Origin: an uncultured Clostridia bacterium
Lineage (GTDB): Bacteria; Bacillota; Clostridia; Christensenellales; UBA1242
Length of the DNA stretch: 47,808 nucleotides
Assembly (NCBI GenBank): GCA_937925475.1
Contig: CALEWH010000019.1
Coordinates: 1 to 47,808 of the forward strand
Reading direction: 5' to 3'
Part shown: piece by piece, positions 7,589 to 16,180 of the stretch
Position numbering within the stretch: position 1 is the stretch's first letter
Layout of the letters: every line of letters starts with the position of its first letter
Made by a program: the position numbers and the translations under genes
Notes under the pieces: model-generated
What the model was told of the DNA's origin: nothing
Databases searched by the model: none
Seen by the model: the letters and a program-made list of their open reading frames with translations, nothing else

Positions 7589-8144
7589 TTTTCTTTCTCC
7601 GACCTATAAGTTTTAAAAACACACATTCGATAAGTATGATGTACATTAGCGGAATCATACAGTCCATTGTATCTGGCGTAAACAATGGATAAAACTGAAA
7701 AGACGCGTTTATTACAAGGATTGTGCCACTTTCGCATAGTACATAGCATAGTACTGAGAAAAAGAGTTTTTTGTAAAAATCCAAAAAGACCAGCCCACAC
7801 AAAGCAAGCGCAACCAAAAGATAATATGGCGAGAAAAACAACAAGTAATCATGGCTAAGTGCATTTATACTTACATACACTATCGCCACCACAAGACTAT
7901 ACAAACTTATTTTGATTAGTTGGTTTTGTTTAATGGTTATCCCCGCTCCCACTAGTCCAAAAACTGCACCTAGCAAAATGGCAAGATTTAGCGTAAATCC
8001 GCTGGTTTCGATTGGTGGAATAAAATAACCTAATTGGACTGACACAAGTGCTAAAAACAAAAGTTTGGTTTGAGTTTTGCGCATATCCGCCCAAAATAAA
8101 ATAAAGATATTCAATAATCCTACAAAACAAAATGATAATGGCAT
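7572..8144 (-). CDS. Multi-pass membrane protein co-expressed with spoIIP
   Basis: A 190-residue, very hydrophobic protein with about six predicted spans and a basic C-terminal tail (GRRKKIEKAI) that should face the cytoplasm. No family was recognised. The start at 8144 has GGAGG five bases upstream. The 17-nt overlap with spoIIP suggests a coupled role during sporulation, perhaps in place of a SpoIIM-like partner, but the sequence shows no SpoIIM motif and this is inference only. Confidence 0.7.
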   Translation of the reverse strand: MPLSFCFVGLLNIFILFWADMRKTQTKLLFLALVSVQLGYFIPPIETSGFTLNLAILLGAVFGLVGAGITIKQNQLIKISLYSLVVAIVYVSINALSHDYLLFFSPYYLLVALALCGLVFLDFYKKLFFSVLCYVLCESGTILVINASFQFYPLFTPDTMDCMIPLMYIILIECVFLKLIGRRKKIEKAI

Positions 8145-8260
8145 AACATCCTCCGTTTTGTTTAGGTTGTGCAATACAGCGCATAAAATTATGAAAATAA
8201 TGTCGATTTTTGTAATTTATTTGAAAAAATTTGCATACCTAATAATAACGGAGGACTTGT

Positions 8261-8584
8261 ATGGAACTCACATTTTGCGAATTAAGGTCAAAAGAAGTCG
8301 TCAATACTTGCGACGGAAAAAGGCTAGGAAACATTATTGATATGGTTTTTGATAGTTCGTGCGCAAGAGTGCTTGGCTTTATTGTACCTGCGGAAAAATC
8401 ACTATTTTCTTTTCTCAAATCCAACAACGACATCTTTATCCCCTACAATCGGATTCGCAAAATAGGCAAAGACATTATCCTTGTCGAACTCACTCCCGTC
8501 AATGCACTCAATGCCCCAAATAAAAACCGTTATCCCGACCGCAACCAGCGCTTCGACAATAATTGGGACACAAACCAAAATTGA
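8261..8584 (+). CDS. YlmC/YmxH-family PRC-barrel protein
   Basis: A 107-residue protein whose first 80 or so residues form a PRC-barrel (ELRSKEVVNTCDGKRLGNII is the typical opening). Members are small soluble proteins; in Bacillus they are linked to sporulation (YmxH, YlmC), with no defined molecular role. The tail after residue 80 is Asn/Arg/Asp-rich. The ATG at 8261 follows GGAGG. It diverges from the spoIIP operon. A sporulation-type -10 (CATACCTA at 8234-8241) may drive it, but no matching -35 is convincing. Confidence 0.85.
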   Translation: MELTFCELRSKEVVNTCDGKRLGNIIDMVFDSSCARVLGFIVPAEKSLFSFLKSNNDIFIPYNRIRKIGKDIILVELTPVNALNAPNKNRYPDRNQRFDNNWDTNQN

Positions 8585-8585
8585 C

Positions 8586-8614
8586 TTTACATACGCAAGA
8601 TATTTAGTTATAAT
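8586..8614 (+). promoter_or_regulatory. Sigma-A promoter of nrdR
   Basis: -35 TTTACA (8586-8591), 17-nt spacer, -10 TATAAT (8609-8614), immediately after the ymxH-like stop codon. It gives nrdR its own transcript. Confidence 0.7.
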
Positions 8615-8644
8615 AACTACAACATCTTGTAGTGAGGTACACAA

Positions 8645-9139
8645 ATGAAGTGCATATATTGTGGAAATATAGAAAGTAAAGTAATCGACAGTCGCAATGC
8701 AGACGAAACAAATTCGATACGCCGAAGACGCGAATGTTTGGGTTGTGGAAGAAGATTTACTACTTACGAGACAATCGAAACCACACCAATTCTTGTCATC
8801 AAAAACGACAACAGTCGCCAACCATTTGATAAAGACAAAATCAAACGCGGGATTATTAAGTCGTGCGAAAAAAGACCTGTAAGCATGAGTCAAATTGACA
8901 ATGTTGTGGACGAAATCGAAAAACAACTTTCCAATTCGCTCGAACAAGAAGTTTTGAGCAGTAAAATCGGCGAACTTGTTATGGAAAAACTTCATGACTT
9001 GGACGAGATTGCTTACATAAGGTTTGCAAGCGTGTATAGAAAGTTTACTGATGTCACCCACTTTATGAAGTTTGTAGCAGATTGCGAAACCGCTCTTGCA
9101 AAAAAAGAAAAGGAAAAAGAAGAAAAGAAGACAAACTAA
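8645..9139 (+). CDS. nrdR: Transcriptional repressor NrdR
   Basis: NrdR represses ribonucleotide reductase genes when dATP/ATP bind its ATP-cone. The zinc ribbon is complete (C3, C6, C31, C34) with the basic RRRRECLGCGRRFTTYE stretch. The ATP-cone spans about 49-139, starting at VIKNDNSRQPFDKDK. At 164 residues it is slightly long because of a Lys/Glu-rich tail (EKEKEEKKTN). The ATG has a GAGG site upstream. No ribonucleotide reductase gene is in the window. Confidence 0.95.
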   Translation: MKCIYCGNIESKVIDSRNADETNSIRRRRECLGCGRRFTTYETIETTPILVIKNDNSRQPFDKDKIKRGIIKSCEKRPVSMSQIDNVVDEIEKQLSNSLEQEVLSSKIGELVMEKLHDLDEIAYIRFASVYRKFTDVTHFMKFVADCETALAKKEKEKEEKKTN

Positions 9140-9331
9140 ACGGATTTCACTTTTAAAATCACACTAATAAAATATTGTTATGCTATAAACACAAGACATC
9201 ACTTAACACAACAAACTAAGCAATAAAATAATGACTAAAAATGTCAACACAATTAGTTATGTTTCAATACAAGTCGAATGTTATAATATAATAATCATCT
9301 AGTCTACAATTGACACTATAACAATTAAAAC
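9140..9331. other. Intergenic stretch without a recognised feature
   Basis: This AT-rich gap between convergent nrdR and holA contains a TATAAT near 9284, but no paired -35 at a proper distance and no open frame with a ribosome site. I see nothing I can support in it. Confidence 0.4.
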
Positions 9332-9360
9332 AAAAACACCCACAAGGGTGTTTTTTTATT
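9332..9360. terminator. Bidirectional terminator between nrdR and holA
   Basis: AACACCC (9335-9341) pairs with GGGTGTT (9346-9352) over ACAA, with U-runs on both strands. It ends holA on the minus strand 17 nt after its stop, and nrdR read-through on the plus strand. Confidence 0.8.
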
Positions 9361-9376
9361 TTTGACTTTAAGAGAA

Positions 9377-10351
9377 TTAATAATTTAGTATTTTGAGTAC
9401 AAGATATTCGACAGCGTTTTCGACAGTTATTTTGCTCAGTTTCATATCATAGTCAAGGCGCATACATTCGTCTATTATGTCTTTGAGTTGTTTTTTGCTT
9501 AATAGTTTTGCTTGTTCTGTCGCTTTCGTAACAGCAAATGGCGCTACTCCCAGCATACTTGCAAGTTCGTCACGAGTGCCTTTGGTGATAGACACATAAA
9601 ACAATCGGCGAAAGTGATTGTATATAAGTCCAAGGAGTCCCCTAAACTCATCTTTTCGCACCTTTAATGTACTTAAAATCTCGTACACCTTAACAGCATT
9701 TTTCTTTGCCAGATTTTCAGTTAGTTCAAAAATCTGGAATTCCATTGTTTTTGTTGAGATTGTTTCGACATCACTCTTCTCTACAATCTCCCTATCCCCT
9801 ACAAAACTCACAAGTTTTGTAAGCTCATTTGTAAGTTTGCTCATGTCACCATTGCAATAACTAAACAACAAATTAAATCCGTCTACTGATATGGTTTTAT
9901 TGTATTTTGAAAGTTCTTTTACAAAAAAACTCTTTACAATACTTGCGTCCAGTCTATCACAATCGACAGTTTCAAAGTTTTTCGCACACGCGTTGAAAAA
10001 CGAAGGGACGCTCATTGCACGCACTACAAGCACGCTTGTAGGATTGGGTGACACAAAATAGTCGTTTAGGGCAGAAAGTTTTTTTACATCATTTGCGTTT
10101 TTGCCGTCAAGGTCGACATACACAACTTTTTTATCACAAAAAACCGGCATTGTATTTAGCGATTTTACTACATCTTCAATATCAATTATCTCGCCCTTAT
10201 ATTCGTTTTTGTTTAGTTCGGGCATTTGCAAAGCGCACGCATCACAAATTAGCGAGTAGGCCTTGTTTAGCACAAAGTCATCGCCACCTTTAAGCAAATA
10301 TGCGGGTAGTATTTTGGTTTTTAGTTCTTTTTTAAGGTCGACAAACTTCAT
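9377..10351 (-). CDS. holA: DNA polymerase III delta subunit
   Basis: HolA is the clamp-loader wrench that opens the DnaN ring. The 324-residue length and landmarks fit: N-terminal AAA+-like domain with YLLKGGDDFVLNKAY near the start, central KFFVKEL-type region, SYCNGDMSKLTNELTKL (about 165-185) and the C-terminal helical domain with FRRLFYVSITKGTRDELASMLG. The ATG follows an AGGAGA-type site. It lies 12 nt after comEC, the same comEC-holA order as in Bacillus. The rpsT gene that often follows is absent here. Confidence 0.93.
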   Translation of the reverse strand: MKFVDLKKELKTKILPAYLLKGGDDFVLNKAYSLICDACALQMPELNKNEYKGEIIDIEDVVKSLNTMPVFCDKKVVYVDLDGKNANDVKKLSALNDYFVSPNPTSVLVVRAMSVPSFFNACAKNFETVDCDRLDASIVKSFFVKELSKYNKTISVDGFNLLFSYCNGDMSKLTNELTKLVSFVGDREIVEKSDVETISTKTMEFQIFELTENLAKKNAVKVYEILSTLKVRKDEFRGLLGLIYNHFRRLFYVSITKGTRDELASMLGVAPFAVTKATEQAKLLSKKQLKDIIDECMRLDYDMKLSKITVENAVEYLVLKILNY

Positions 10352-10363
10352 TTTTCTCTCCTT

Positions 10364-12532
10364 TTAGTATTGTATCACAAGACTCGTGTTTCCCGCTATA
10401 CTTTTTACACCTTTTTTATCCAAAACATCTTTTGTGCAATACACATCTCTTATATTATCAAGGTCGGCACTTGCATCGTATTTGCGGTTTTGGGTTATGC
10501 AATAATTTATATTGTCTACAAGTTTGGGTTCGAGCGACGACATTTGAGTTTGCGTCATTCCCATATCAAACAAGACTGACTTAGTCGTGTTTATCCACAC
10601 AGCATAAACCCTACTTTCAGTCGAAAACATCTTTATCTCGATATCGGCTGTCGACACACTATCTTCACCCACATAATATACTTTACACTTATTTGTTAGT
10701 TTGTCTAGTGCATAGTCGTTAAACTCAGGTCTAGCCACCACAAACAAATTGTCAATTTTATACTTTTTCACAATTTCAAGCGTATCACCGATTTTTGTAA
10801 GTGTAAACGACGGCAAAATCCACGAATCTATTTTATTGATTTTATATTTGCGCAAGTAATTTTTCATGTTGTATTCGTCATAGTCAAACAAAATCTTTTT
10901 GTTGGATTTTGTTGTTATTATGCTACAATTTGTGCTGTACTGATTCCAAGTGATGAGCGAGTCTGATTTGTAGGTTTTCGGCAAAACTCCAAAAATCGTA
11001 ACCACAATCATCATTCCCGCTACGGTACTTAGACATATCGCTTTTCTCTTTGGACTTATCATCAAATATTTTAATATGAGCAAAAATGCAATCATCAATA
11101 TTACGACCACATAAGAAATCTTAAACACACTTATCGCACCCACTGTGCCTTTTACAAGGTTACAAATCATTCGGATAAGGTGCAATAGTACATTGGGCAC
11201 AGCCAACAAAAATCCAAAAGCGTATATAAGAGCCGAAATCATTGACGAGTAAAACATCAAAGGAAATGCAATACTAAATATTGGAATAAGCAGAATATTT
11301 GTAAATATGCCGATTATGTTTATCGTGCCAAAAAGGATCGCTGTCAAAGGCGCGATTGCTATGTTGACAGAAATCGAAATAGCAAGTGCAGATGCGATAA
11401 CTCGCGGAAATTTTATTTTCATCAGCGCATCGGCTATGTATTTGTTTAGAGTAATCATTGCCAGAACACATAAAAAGGATAGCTGGAATCCATAATCAAA
11501 GAGATTTAGTGGATTGAAAATCAAAATCACAATGCCCGCAAGTGAGAGCGACGACAAATTGTCGTGTTGGGTGCCAAGCATATTTCCGCACATAAGCACA
11601 ATCGCCATAACTGTCGCTCTGACGACGCTAGCGGTAAAATCACATAGTGTACAATAAAACACAAGCACGACAGAAATAACGATAAGGTTTGTTCGGTCAC
11701 TCGTATGAAATAGCGACAAAATAAATGTCATAAATCCCACCAAAAATCCGATATGAAGTCCCGACACAGCAAGCATATGCGAAATTCCAGCAAAAGAGAA
11801 CGCCTCGTAGACCTCATAACTCATCGCCGACTTATCGCCAAACAACATCGCATATGCCACATCAGCATTGTCCTTGTTTAGATTTTTGTGCAGTGTGTCT
11901 TTCACACCTTCTCTAACTTTTTCAGTGATACTCAACGCATCATTGCCTACAACATAAAAATTATCGCTTATACAATAGCCACTATACACTTTATGTTTGT
12001 TGTACTTGCCTATATTGTTTTCGTCTGTAAAAAGTCTTGTTGTGCGGATCTCACACCTTGCTGATATAAGACTGCCCACATCGACCGAGTGAGTAATATT
12101 TGCAACATAAAGCGTGATAGTGTCAACCTTGGCCTCACCTACGACACATTCACCTAGTTTTATGGTGGCATTTTCGTTTGTCAAATTGCACGATTCTACT
12201 CTACCTGTTATTTCATACTCACCTGACAAAACTTTATATTTACTAAAACCATTTTGTTTTATCACACAAATTAGCACAGGGATTATCATAAATATCACCA
12301 TGCCAAGTAGTAGCCAGCGGTGATTATTAAGTCTAGTAAATTTGTCTCTTTTAATAAAACTAAGGATCGCAAAAACAACAACCACCAAATCAACAATAAC
12401 AAGTAACGCAAACGACACATATGACTTACTTAAATTTACAACATTTGAAAGAGTGTAAAAAGTCAATATGCCAAGCATCATTGCAAGCCATATCAAAAAC
12501 AACGGTCTGATGTTTACAATCCTTTTTCCCAT
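10364..12532 (-). CDS. comEC: ComEC/Rec2 DNA-uptake channel protein
   Basis: ComEC forms the inner-membrane channel for single-stranded DNA in transformation. The 722 residues contain N-terminal spans, a DUF4131-type soluble OB-like region (about 100-200), and the competence domain with signature HMLAVSGLHIGF (252-263) and many spans to about residue 510. The C-terminal region (about 530-722) has the beta-lactamase-like layout (SLITWNQYSTNCSII...ILFDYD) but lacks HxHxDH, reading ILPSFTLTKIGD at that place, so nuclease activity is unlikely. The start at 12532 is the first ATG, with no clear ribosome site. holA follows. Confidence 0.88.
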   Translation of the reverse strand: MGKRIVNIRPLFLIWLAMMLGILTFYTLSNVVNLSKSYVSFALLVIVDLVVVVFAILSFIKRDKFTRLNNHRWLLLGMVIFMIIPVLICVIKQNGFSKYKVLSGEYEITGRVESCNLTNENATIKLGECVVGEAKVDTITLYVANITHSVDVGSLISARCEIRTTRLFTDENNIGKYNKHKVYSGYCISDNFYVVGNDALSITEKVREGVKDTLHKNLNKDNADVAYAMLFGDKSAMSYEVYEAFSFAGISHMLAVSGLHIGFLVGFMTFILSLFHTSDRTNLIVISVVLVFYCTLCDFTASVVRATVMAIVLMCGNMLGTQHDNLSSLSLAGIVILIFNPLNLFDYGFQLSFLCVLAMITLNKYIADALMKIKFPRVIASALAISISVNIAIAPLTAILFGTINIIGIFTNILLIPIFSIAFPLMFYSSMISALIYAFGFLLAVPNVLLHLIRMICNLVKGTVGAISVFKISYVVVILMIAFLLILKYLMISPKRKAICLSTVAGMMIVVTIFGVLPKTYKSDSLITWNQYSTNCSIITTKSNKKILFDYDEYNMKNYLRKYKINKIDSWILPSFTLTKIGDTLEIVKKYKIDNLFVVARPEFNDYALDKLTNKCKVYYVGEDSVSTADIEIKMFSTESRVYAVWINTTKSVLFDMGMTQTQMSSLEPKLVDNINYCITQNRKYDASADLDNIRDVYCTKDVLDKKGVKSIAGNTSLVIQY

Positions 12533-12576
12533 ACAATAATCATAACACAAAAAAGATAAGAATTAAACAAATTAAA

Positions 12577-12605
12577 CAAAAAAGACAAATAGTCACCTAT
12601 TTGTC
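12577..12605 (-). terminator. Terminator overlapping the spoIVFB stop codon
   Basis: GACAAATAG (12584-12592) pairs with CTATTTGTC (12597-12605), loop 4 nt, with the U-run following on the minus strand. One arm is made of the last spoIVFB codons, and the stop codon lies in the loop. Confidence 0.75.
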
Positions 12606-13378
12606 ATATATTCGATCAAGTCATTTTGACTGACCTTTTTTATCACTTTATAGTCATCATCAACAACAATAAAATTGTAATAAAAATTCCCTTTCATTAT
12701 CTTTATCATATCAGATAGACTTGCTCTTTTATTGACAAGTACAGTTTTTACTTCAATGTTGAATCTATTTTTAAAATCAACAACCGAATTTACTTGTTTT
12801 TTATTTCTATCAAAAACCGTCGACAGCAAAAACAAACACATCATCAAAAAAGATATATTTTTTGAAGTACGAAAGCTTATCAAAAACAACACGAAAAATA
12901 GCAAGGCAAATACAATCGCAACAATTTTCATAACAAGCAAAACTGTTTTTTTATGTTTTTTATCAAATAAAGCCAGGACTACTCGTCCACCGTCAAGTGG
13001 ATATATTGGCACTAAGTTGTACGCACCTAAGACAAAGTTTGAAAACACAAAATCATATAGATAAAAATACAAATTGGGGCTGTACCACCAAAGTGTAACA
13101 CCGATTAGCGCAAGTACTATATTTACAGTTGGTCCTATCATTGCTATTACAATTTCATCATTTTTTTCATACACATTTTCATCAGACATTTTTAGACCAT
13201 ATGGCATTATATATATACTTTGTGCCAAATAGCCTTTACTTTTTGCCATAAAGTAGTGTGAAAACTCGTGAATCAGCAAAATCGTGATATATGAACAATA
13301 AAGTGAAAAATAACCAAAAAACACAAGAAAAAATGTAAAAATTATAAAAAGCGGACTAAACTTTATTTTTATCCCCAT
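12593..13378 (-). CDS. spoIVFB: Stage IV sporulation intramembrane protease SpoIVFB
   Basis: A site-2-type (M50) zinc metalloprotease in the outer forespore membrane that releases active sigma-K from pro-sigma-K in the mother cell. The 261 residues show HEFSH (37-41, the HExxH motif) in one span and NLVPIYPLDGGR (121-132) with the third ligand D129. The C-terminal part (about 200-261) resembles half of a CBS pair, as in the family. It starts inside the end of spoIVFA (10-nt overlap), so translation is coupled. The spoIVFA-spoIVFB pair after the min genes matches Bacillus gene order. Confidence 0.92.
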   Translation of the reverse strand: MGIKIKFSPLFIIFTFFLVFFGYFSLYCSYITILLIHEFSHYFMAKSKGYLAQSIYIMPYGLKMSDENVYEKNDEIVIAMIGPTVNIVLALIGVTLWWYSPNLYFYLYDFVFSNFVLGAYNLVPIYPLDGGRVVLALFDKKHKKTVLLVMKIVAIVFALLFFVLFLISFRTSKNISFLMMCLFLLSTVFDRNKKQVNSVVDFKNRFNIEVKTVLVNKRASLSDMIKIMKGNFYYNFIVVDDDYKVIKKVSQNDLIEYMTNR

Positions 13379-13980
13379 ACTATTTTATTGTTTTCAATTC
13401 TCAAATCATTAAGCATTTTCTTATTTTTATAAATACTAATTGTTATGGTTTTGCCCTCAGATGCAGTCGCAATCTTGTCTCCACGCTTAACTATATCACC
13501 CTTGTTTACAGCAATAGTTTCTACATTTTCAATGACCGAATATATCTTAGTAGTGTGCTTTATTTTAATATATTTTTTCCCATCATTTGTTTTACCTACT
13601 TCTTCAATTAGACCTGGACAAGGTGTAACTACAAGTATGCTCTCACTTGGAGTCACTAGGATTTGACCATTTGAAGTTTTTATATCTCCACTCACTATTG
13701 GAAGATCAAAACTACCCGAATGTGCAAGAATATTTTCATTGCTAGTAAAAATCACATTGCCTTCATCGCTATATAATCTACTCGTAGGATTGTATACACT
13801 TTGCACACTATCATACCAATTATCAGCTGACATTCCACCTACAATTTTATAATAACTACACGAAAAAATAAGTGCACAAAACACTATTGACCACACGATA
13901 GTTTTGTGTTTCAATTTGTTTTTTTGCACTTTTAACACTATATTATTTTGATACATATTTACAATTTGAAGTTTTTTCAT
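13369..13980 (-). CDS. spoIVFA: SpoIVFA-like protein with degenerate LytM domain
   Basis: The 203-residue product has a basic N-terminus, one span (about 28-47) and an extracytoplasmic LytM/M23-like domain (about 125-190: GKKYIKIKHTTKIYSVIENVETIAVNKGDIVKRGDKIATA is the usual beta framework). The zinc-binding HxxxD and HxH residues are missing, as in non-enzymatic SpoIVFA and SpoIIQ. In Bacillus SpoIVFA holds SpoIVFB inactive in complex with BofA. The overlap with spoIVFB and the min genes upstream support SpoIVFA over SpoIIQ. The ATG follows AAGGTG. Confidence 0.8.
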   Translation of the reverse strand: MKKLQIVNMYQNNIVLKVQKNKLKHKTIVWSIVFCALIFSCSYYKIVGGMSADNWYDSVQSVYNPTSRLYSDEGNVIFTSNENILAHSGSFDLPIVSGDIKTSNGQILVTPSESILVVTPCPGLIEEVGKTNDGKKYIKIKHTTKIYSVIENVETIAVNKGDIVKRGDKIATASEGKTITISIYKNKKMLNDLRIENNKIVWG

Positions 13981-13996
13981 AATTTCACCTTACAAA

Positions 13997-14025
13997 TATG
14001 TATGAGCTGAAGCTCAAATTTATAC
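13997..14025 (-). promoter_or_regulatory. Possible sigma-E promoter of spoIVFA-spoIVFB
   Basis: Minus strand: -35 GTATAAA (14019-14025, overlapping the minE stop), 14-nt spacer, -10 CATACATA (13997-14004), near the CATACAMT consensus. The transcript leader would be very short. The spacer also holds the palindrome TGAGCTGAAGCTCA (14002-14015). Confidence 0.4.
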
Positions 14026-14256
14026 TATAAAATTGAGTTGTTTTAGCCTATCCACTCTTGCATTTAATACAATTACATACTTATTGTCTTCGTTTAGACT
14101 AATACTAAACTCAACATTATTTGCTTCAATTTCCATATAATTTTTAAGTAGATATACTATTTCACTTTTTACTATGCTTTCAAGTTTTACTGGGCTCGAT
14201 TTTTTATCAGACGCAAGCATATCTTTCAATCTTGTACTAATTAGACCATTTTCCAT
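14020..14256 (-). CDS. minE: Cell division topological factor MinE
   Basis: MinE stimulates MinD ATPase and drives Min oscillation. The product is 78 residues with an N-terminal amphipathic stretch and the conserved core R-x-KDML...ESIVKSEIVYLLKNYMEIEANNVEFSISL, which forms the MinD-binding helix and beta sheet. The ATG at 14256 overlaps the minD stop (TGATG), with AAGG seven bases upstream; a GTG one codon earlier is possible. Many Firmicutes use DivIVA instead, so MinE here is a lineage marker. No minC lies beside it. Confidence 0.88.
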   Translation of the reverse strand: MENGLISTRLKDMLASDKKSSPVKLESIVKSEIVYLLKNYMEIEANNVEFSISLNEDNKYVIVLNARVDRLKQLNFIV

Positions 14257-15047
14257 CACAACACCTTCCTTAATGATTTTTTAATATTGCCAAGTAATCC
14301 TTTATATTTTTTTGTACAATCAAAAGTATTGTTTTTATCGTTAATTATGTTGTCAGCAACAATATTGAAAGCCTTGTAAATATCACTATTGCTTGGCAAA
14401 ACACCACTAATATTTAATTGTTTTACTACACAATCATCATCAGGTAGCACGCCGAGTACACTTATATTTAGATACTCCGAGATAGTTTTTACATCAAGCA
14501 TTTCACCATCCAACTGCATATCACCCCTTACTCTATTAAGGATAAGTTTTGGATTAAGCCCAAGCGAATTTAATATACTAATCACTTTATCTCCATCTCG
14601 CAATGCAGACAAGTGCGGAGTGGTCACAACAACGGCTTCATCAGCACAACTCACAACCCTATAAAAACTCTCTTCAATACCCGCTGGGCAGTCTAAAAGC
14701 ACAAAATCAAAGGTTTTTGCAAATTCGCTAATTATCGACCTTATTTTACCATAATCTAGGTTTTCTGCCAAAAAAGTGTGGTTGCTTGGCAATATGTATA
14801 GGTTTTCTTGAAAAAAATCCTGTATTAGTGCTTGCCTTGGTCGACAATGATCATGAATCACATCTACAATATCATACACACATTTGTTTTCAACACCCAT
14901 AATCACATCAAGGTTGTTTAGTCCAAAATCACCGTCCATCATCAAAACTCTTTTGCCCATAATCGCAAGTGCATAGCCAAGATTGGCGCAGACAGTGGTT
15001 TTACCAACACCGCCTTTTCCACTAGTAAAAACTATTATTCTTCCCAT
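14256..15047 (-). CDS. minD: Septum site-determining ATPase MinD
   Basis: MinD is a ParA-type ATPase that binds the membrane as a dimer and positions the division septum; in sporulation it also bears on polar septation. The 263 residues have the deviant Walker A GKGGVGKTT (10-18), switch regions DGDFGLNNLD and LLDCPAGIEESF, and the C-terminal amphipathic membrane-targeting helix LLGNIKKSLRKVL. The ATG follows AAGGTGAT. A four-base junction couples it to minE. Confidence 0.97.
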   Translation of the reverse strand: MGRIIVFTSGKGGVGKTTVCANLGYALAIMGKRVLMMDGDFGLNNLDVIMGVENKCVYDIVDVIHDHCRPRQALIQDFFQENLYILPSNHTFLAENLDYGKIRSIISEFAKTFDFVLLDCPAGIEESFYRVVSCADEAVVVTTPHLSALRDGDKVISILNSLGLNPKLILNRVRGDMQLDGEMLDVKTISEYLNISVLGVLPDDDCVVKQLNISGVLPSNSDIYKAFNIVADNIINDKNNTFDCTKKYKGLLGNIKKSLRKVL

Positions 15048-15081
15048 AATATCACCTTAGTGATATTTTAACTAAGTACAA

Positions 15082-15113
15082 CAAAAAAAGAAAGCAAGTT
15101 TTATTTTGCTTTC
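15082..15113 (-). terminator. Terminator after the MreB-like gene
   Basis: GAAAGCAA (15090-15097) pairs with TTGCTTTC (15106-15113), then seven U on the minus strand. It separates the MreB-like gene from minD, so minDE should have its own promoter or live on read-through; I could not place one convincingly. Confidence 0.8.
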
Positions 15114-15168
15114 TCATTTTTTCAAATACACCTGCATAATGTGTCAAATAGACTCAGGTTTCTACAAA

Positions 15169-16164
15169 TTATTTATTGTTTTGCAAAAGTCGACCAAGTA
15201 AAGTCGGGTCATTCAACAATATCTTTATACCTTCATTCACACAGTCTTCTGGATCGACCGCTTTGTATACTGGAATGTCTACTCTGCCCTTTATGTACTT
15301 TTCACTTCCAGTGATCCCAGCTAAACTTCCACACAAGTATATTCCATATTTTTTTATGTCTGTCACAATTTCGCTATTGCACACTCTAAGGATACTAATT
15401 ATTCCGCTACATATTTTATTAAAGAAATCCAAGAATAATGGTCTTACTTCTTGTGACTCGATTGTGAGTGTATTGTTGAGCGAAGTTTCTATATCGTTTC
15501 CAACAACCTTATATTCGGAAATGTCATTTGGAAGCAATGTTTGAAGTCTAACTCTCATTTCATCACAGATTTTTTGTGAAATATCAGTATTGTAAGATGT
15601 ATACAAATAGTCATGTATCCCTTGGTTTAATAAATCAATGCCGATATCAAGTGTGCATGCTTGAACTATATGTCCATTAGACACAATTGCTATATCCACT
15701 ACATCTTCCATATTAATTACCATATGCATAGCATTTGAGTCAAGGCACTCCATTTGTGCAAGAGCCGAAATCACCGATGGCAAAATTTCGACATTATTGA
15801 ATTTTACACTATACATAAGACTCAAATATTCGTTTTTCTCTTGCGCAGTCAAACTCGATGATAGCAAAATTATAACATTTTTATTTATAAAGTTTTTAAT
15901 TTCTAGTTTGTCAACAATGGCCTTCATCAAATATTCGGCATATTCACGATTTACAATAATACCGTCTCTGAAAGGTCTTACTACTTGAACATCTTGCAAA
16001 TTTTTATTTTCCATTGCTTCGGCTTTCTCTCCAAAAGCCAAAACTTTGTTTTTACTGCCCACTTTTTGCACAGCAACAATAGAAGGTTCTTGCAAAATTT
16101 TGCCAGAACCTACTTTGTACACAGTTATTTCGTGAGAAAACACAATAGCATAATTGTAAGTCAT
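15169..16164 (-). CDS. MreB-like protein lacking nucleotide-site motifs
   Basis: The 331 residues align by eye along the whole MreB fold: a first strand then KVGSGKILQEPSIVAVQ (MreB: KGKGIVLNEPSVVAI), VLAFGEKAEAM, VVRPFRDGIIVNREYAEYLMKAIV, and a late CGSLAGITGSEKYI. The key ATP motifs are altered. DLGTANT is replaced by VFSHEITV, the DIGGGTT loop by NMEDVVDI, and the EEP/GGG positions by LPS and CGS. It therefore looks like a catalytically dead MreB paralogue, perhaps a scaffold or filament cap. The ATG follows GGAGGG. It is transcribed with the Ppx/GppA-like gene, 16 nt upstream. Confidence 0.75.
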   Translation of the reverse strand: MTYNYAIVFSHEITVYKVGSGKILQEPSIVAVQKVGSKNKVLAFGEKAEAMENKNLQDVQVVRPFRDGIIVNREYAEYLMKAIVDKLEIKNFINKNVIILLSSSLTAQEKNEYLSLMYSVKFNNVEILPSVISALAQMECLDSNAMHMVINMEDVVDIAIVSNGHIVQACTLDIGIDLLNQGIHDYLYTSYNTDISQKICDEMRVRLQTLLPNDISEYKVVGNDIETSLNNTLTIESQEVRPLFLDFFNKICSGIISILRVCNSEIVTDIKKYGIYLCGSLAGITGSEKYIKGRVDIPVYKAVDPEDCVNEGIKILLNDPTLLGRLLQNNK

Positions 16165-16180
16165 TTTCCCTCCACGAAAA

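Noticed and set aside
8217..8241. Sigma-E or sigma-G promoter for the PRC-barrel gene
   Set aside because: CATACCTA at 8234-8241 resembles a -10, but no -35 with an acceptable spacer was found.
8402..9061. Open frame of 219 codons on the minus strand
   Set aside because: It is antisense to nrdR and the PRC-barrel gene, which have clear families, promoters and ribosome sites.
9240..9360. Possible small RNA between nrdR and holA (TATAAT near 9284 and a terminator at 9332-9360)
   Set aside because: No -35 box lies at a suitable distance from TATAAT, and the terminator is explained by the two convergent genes.
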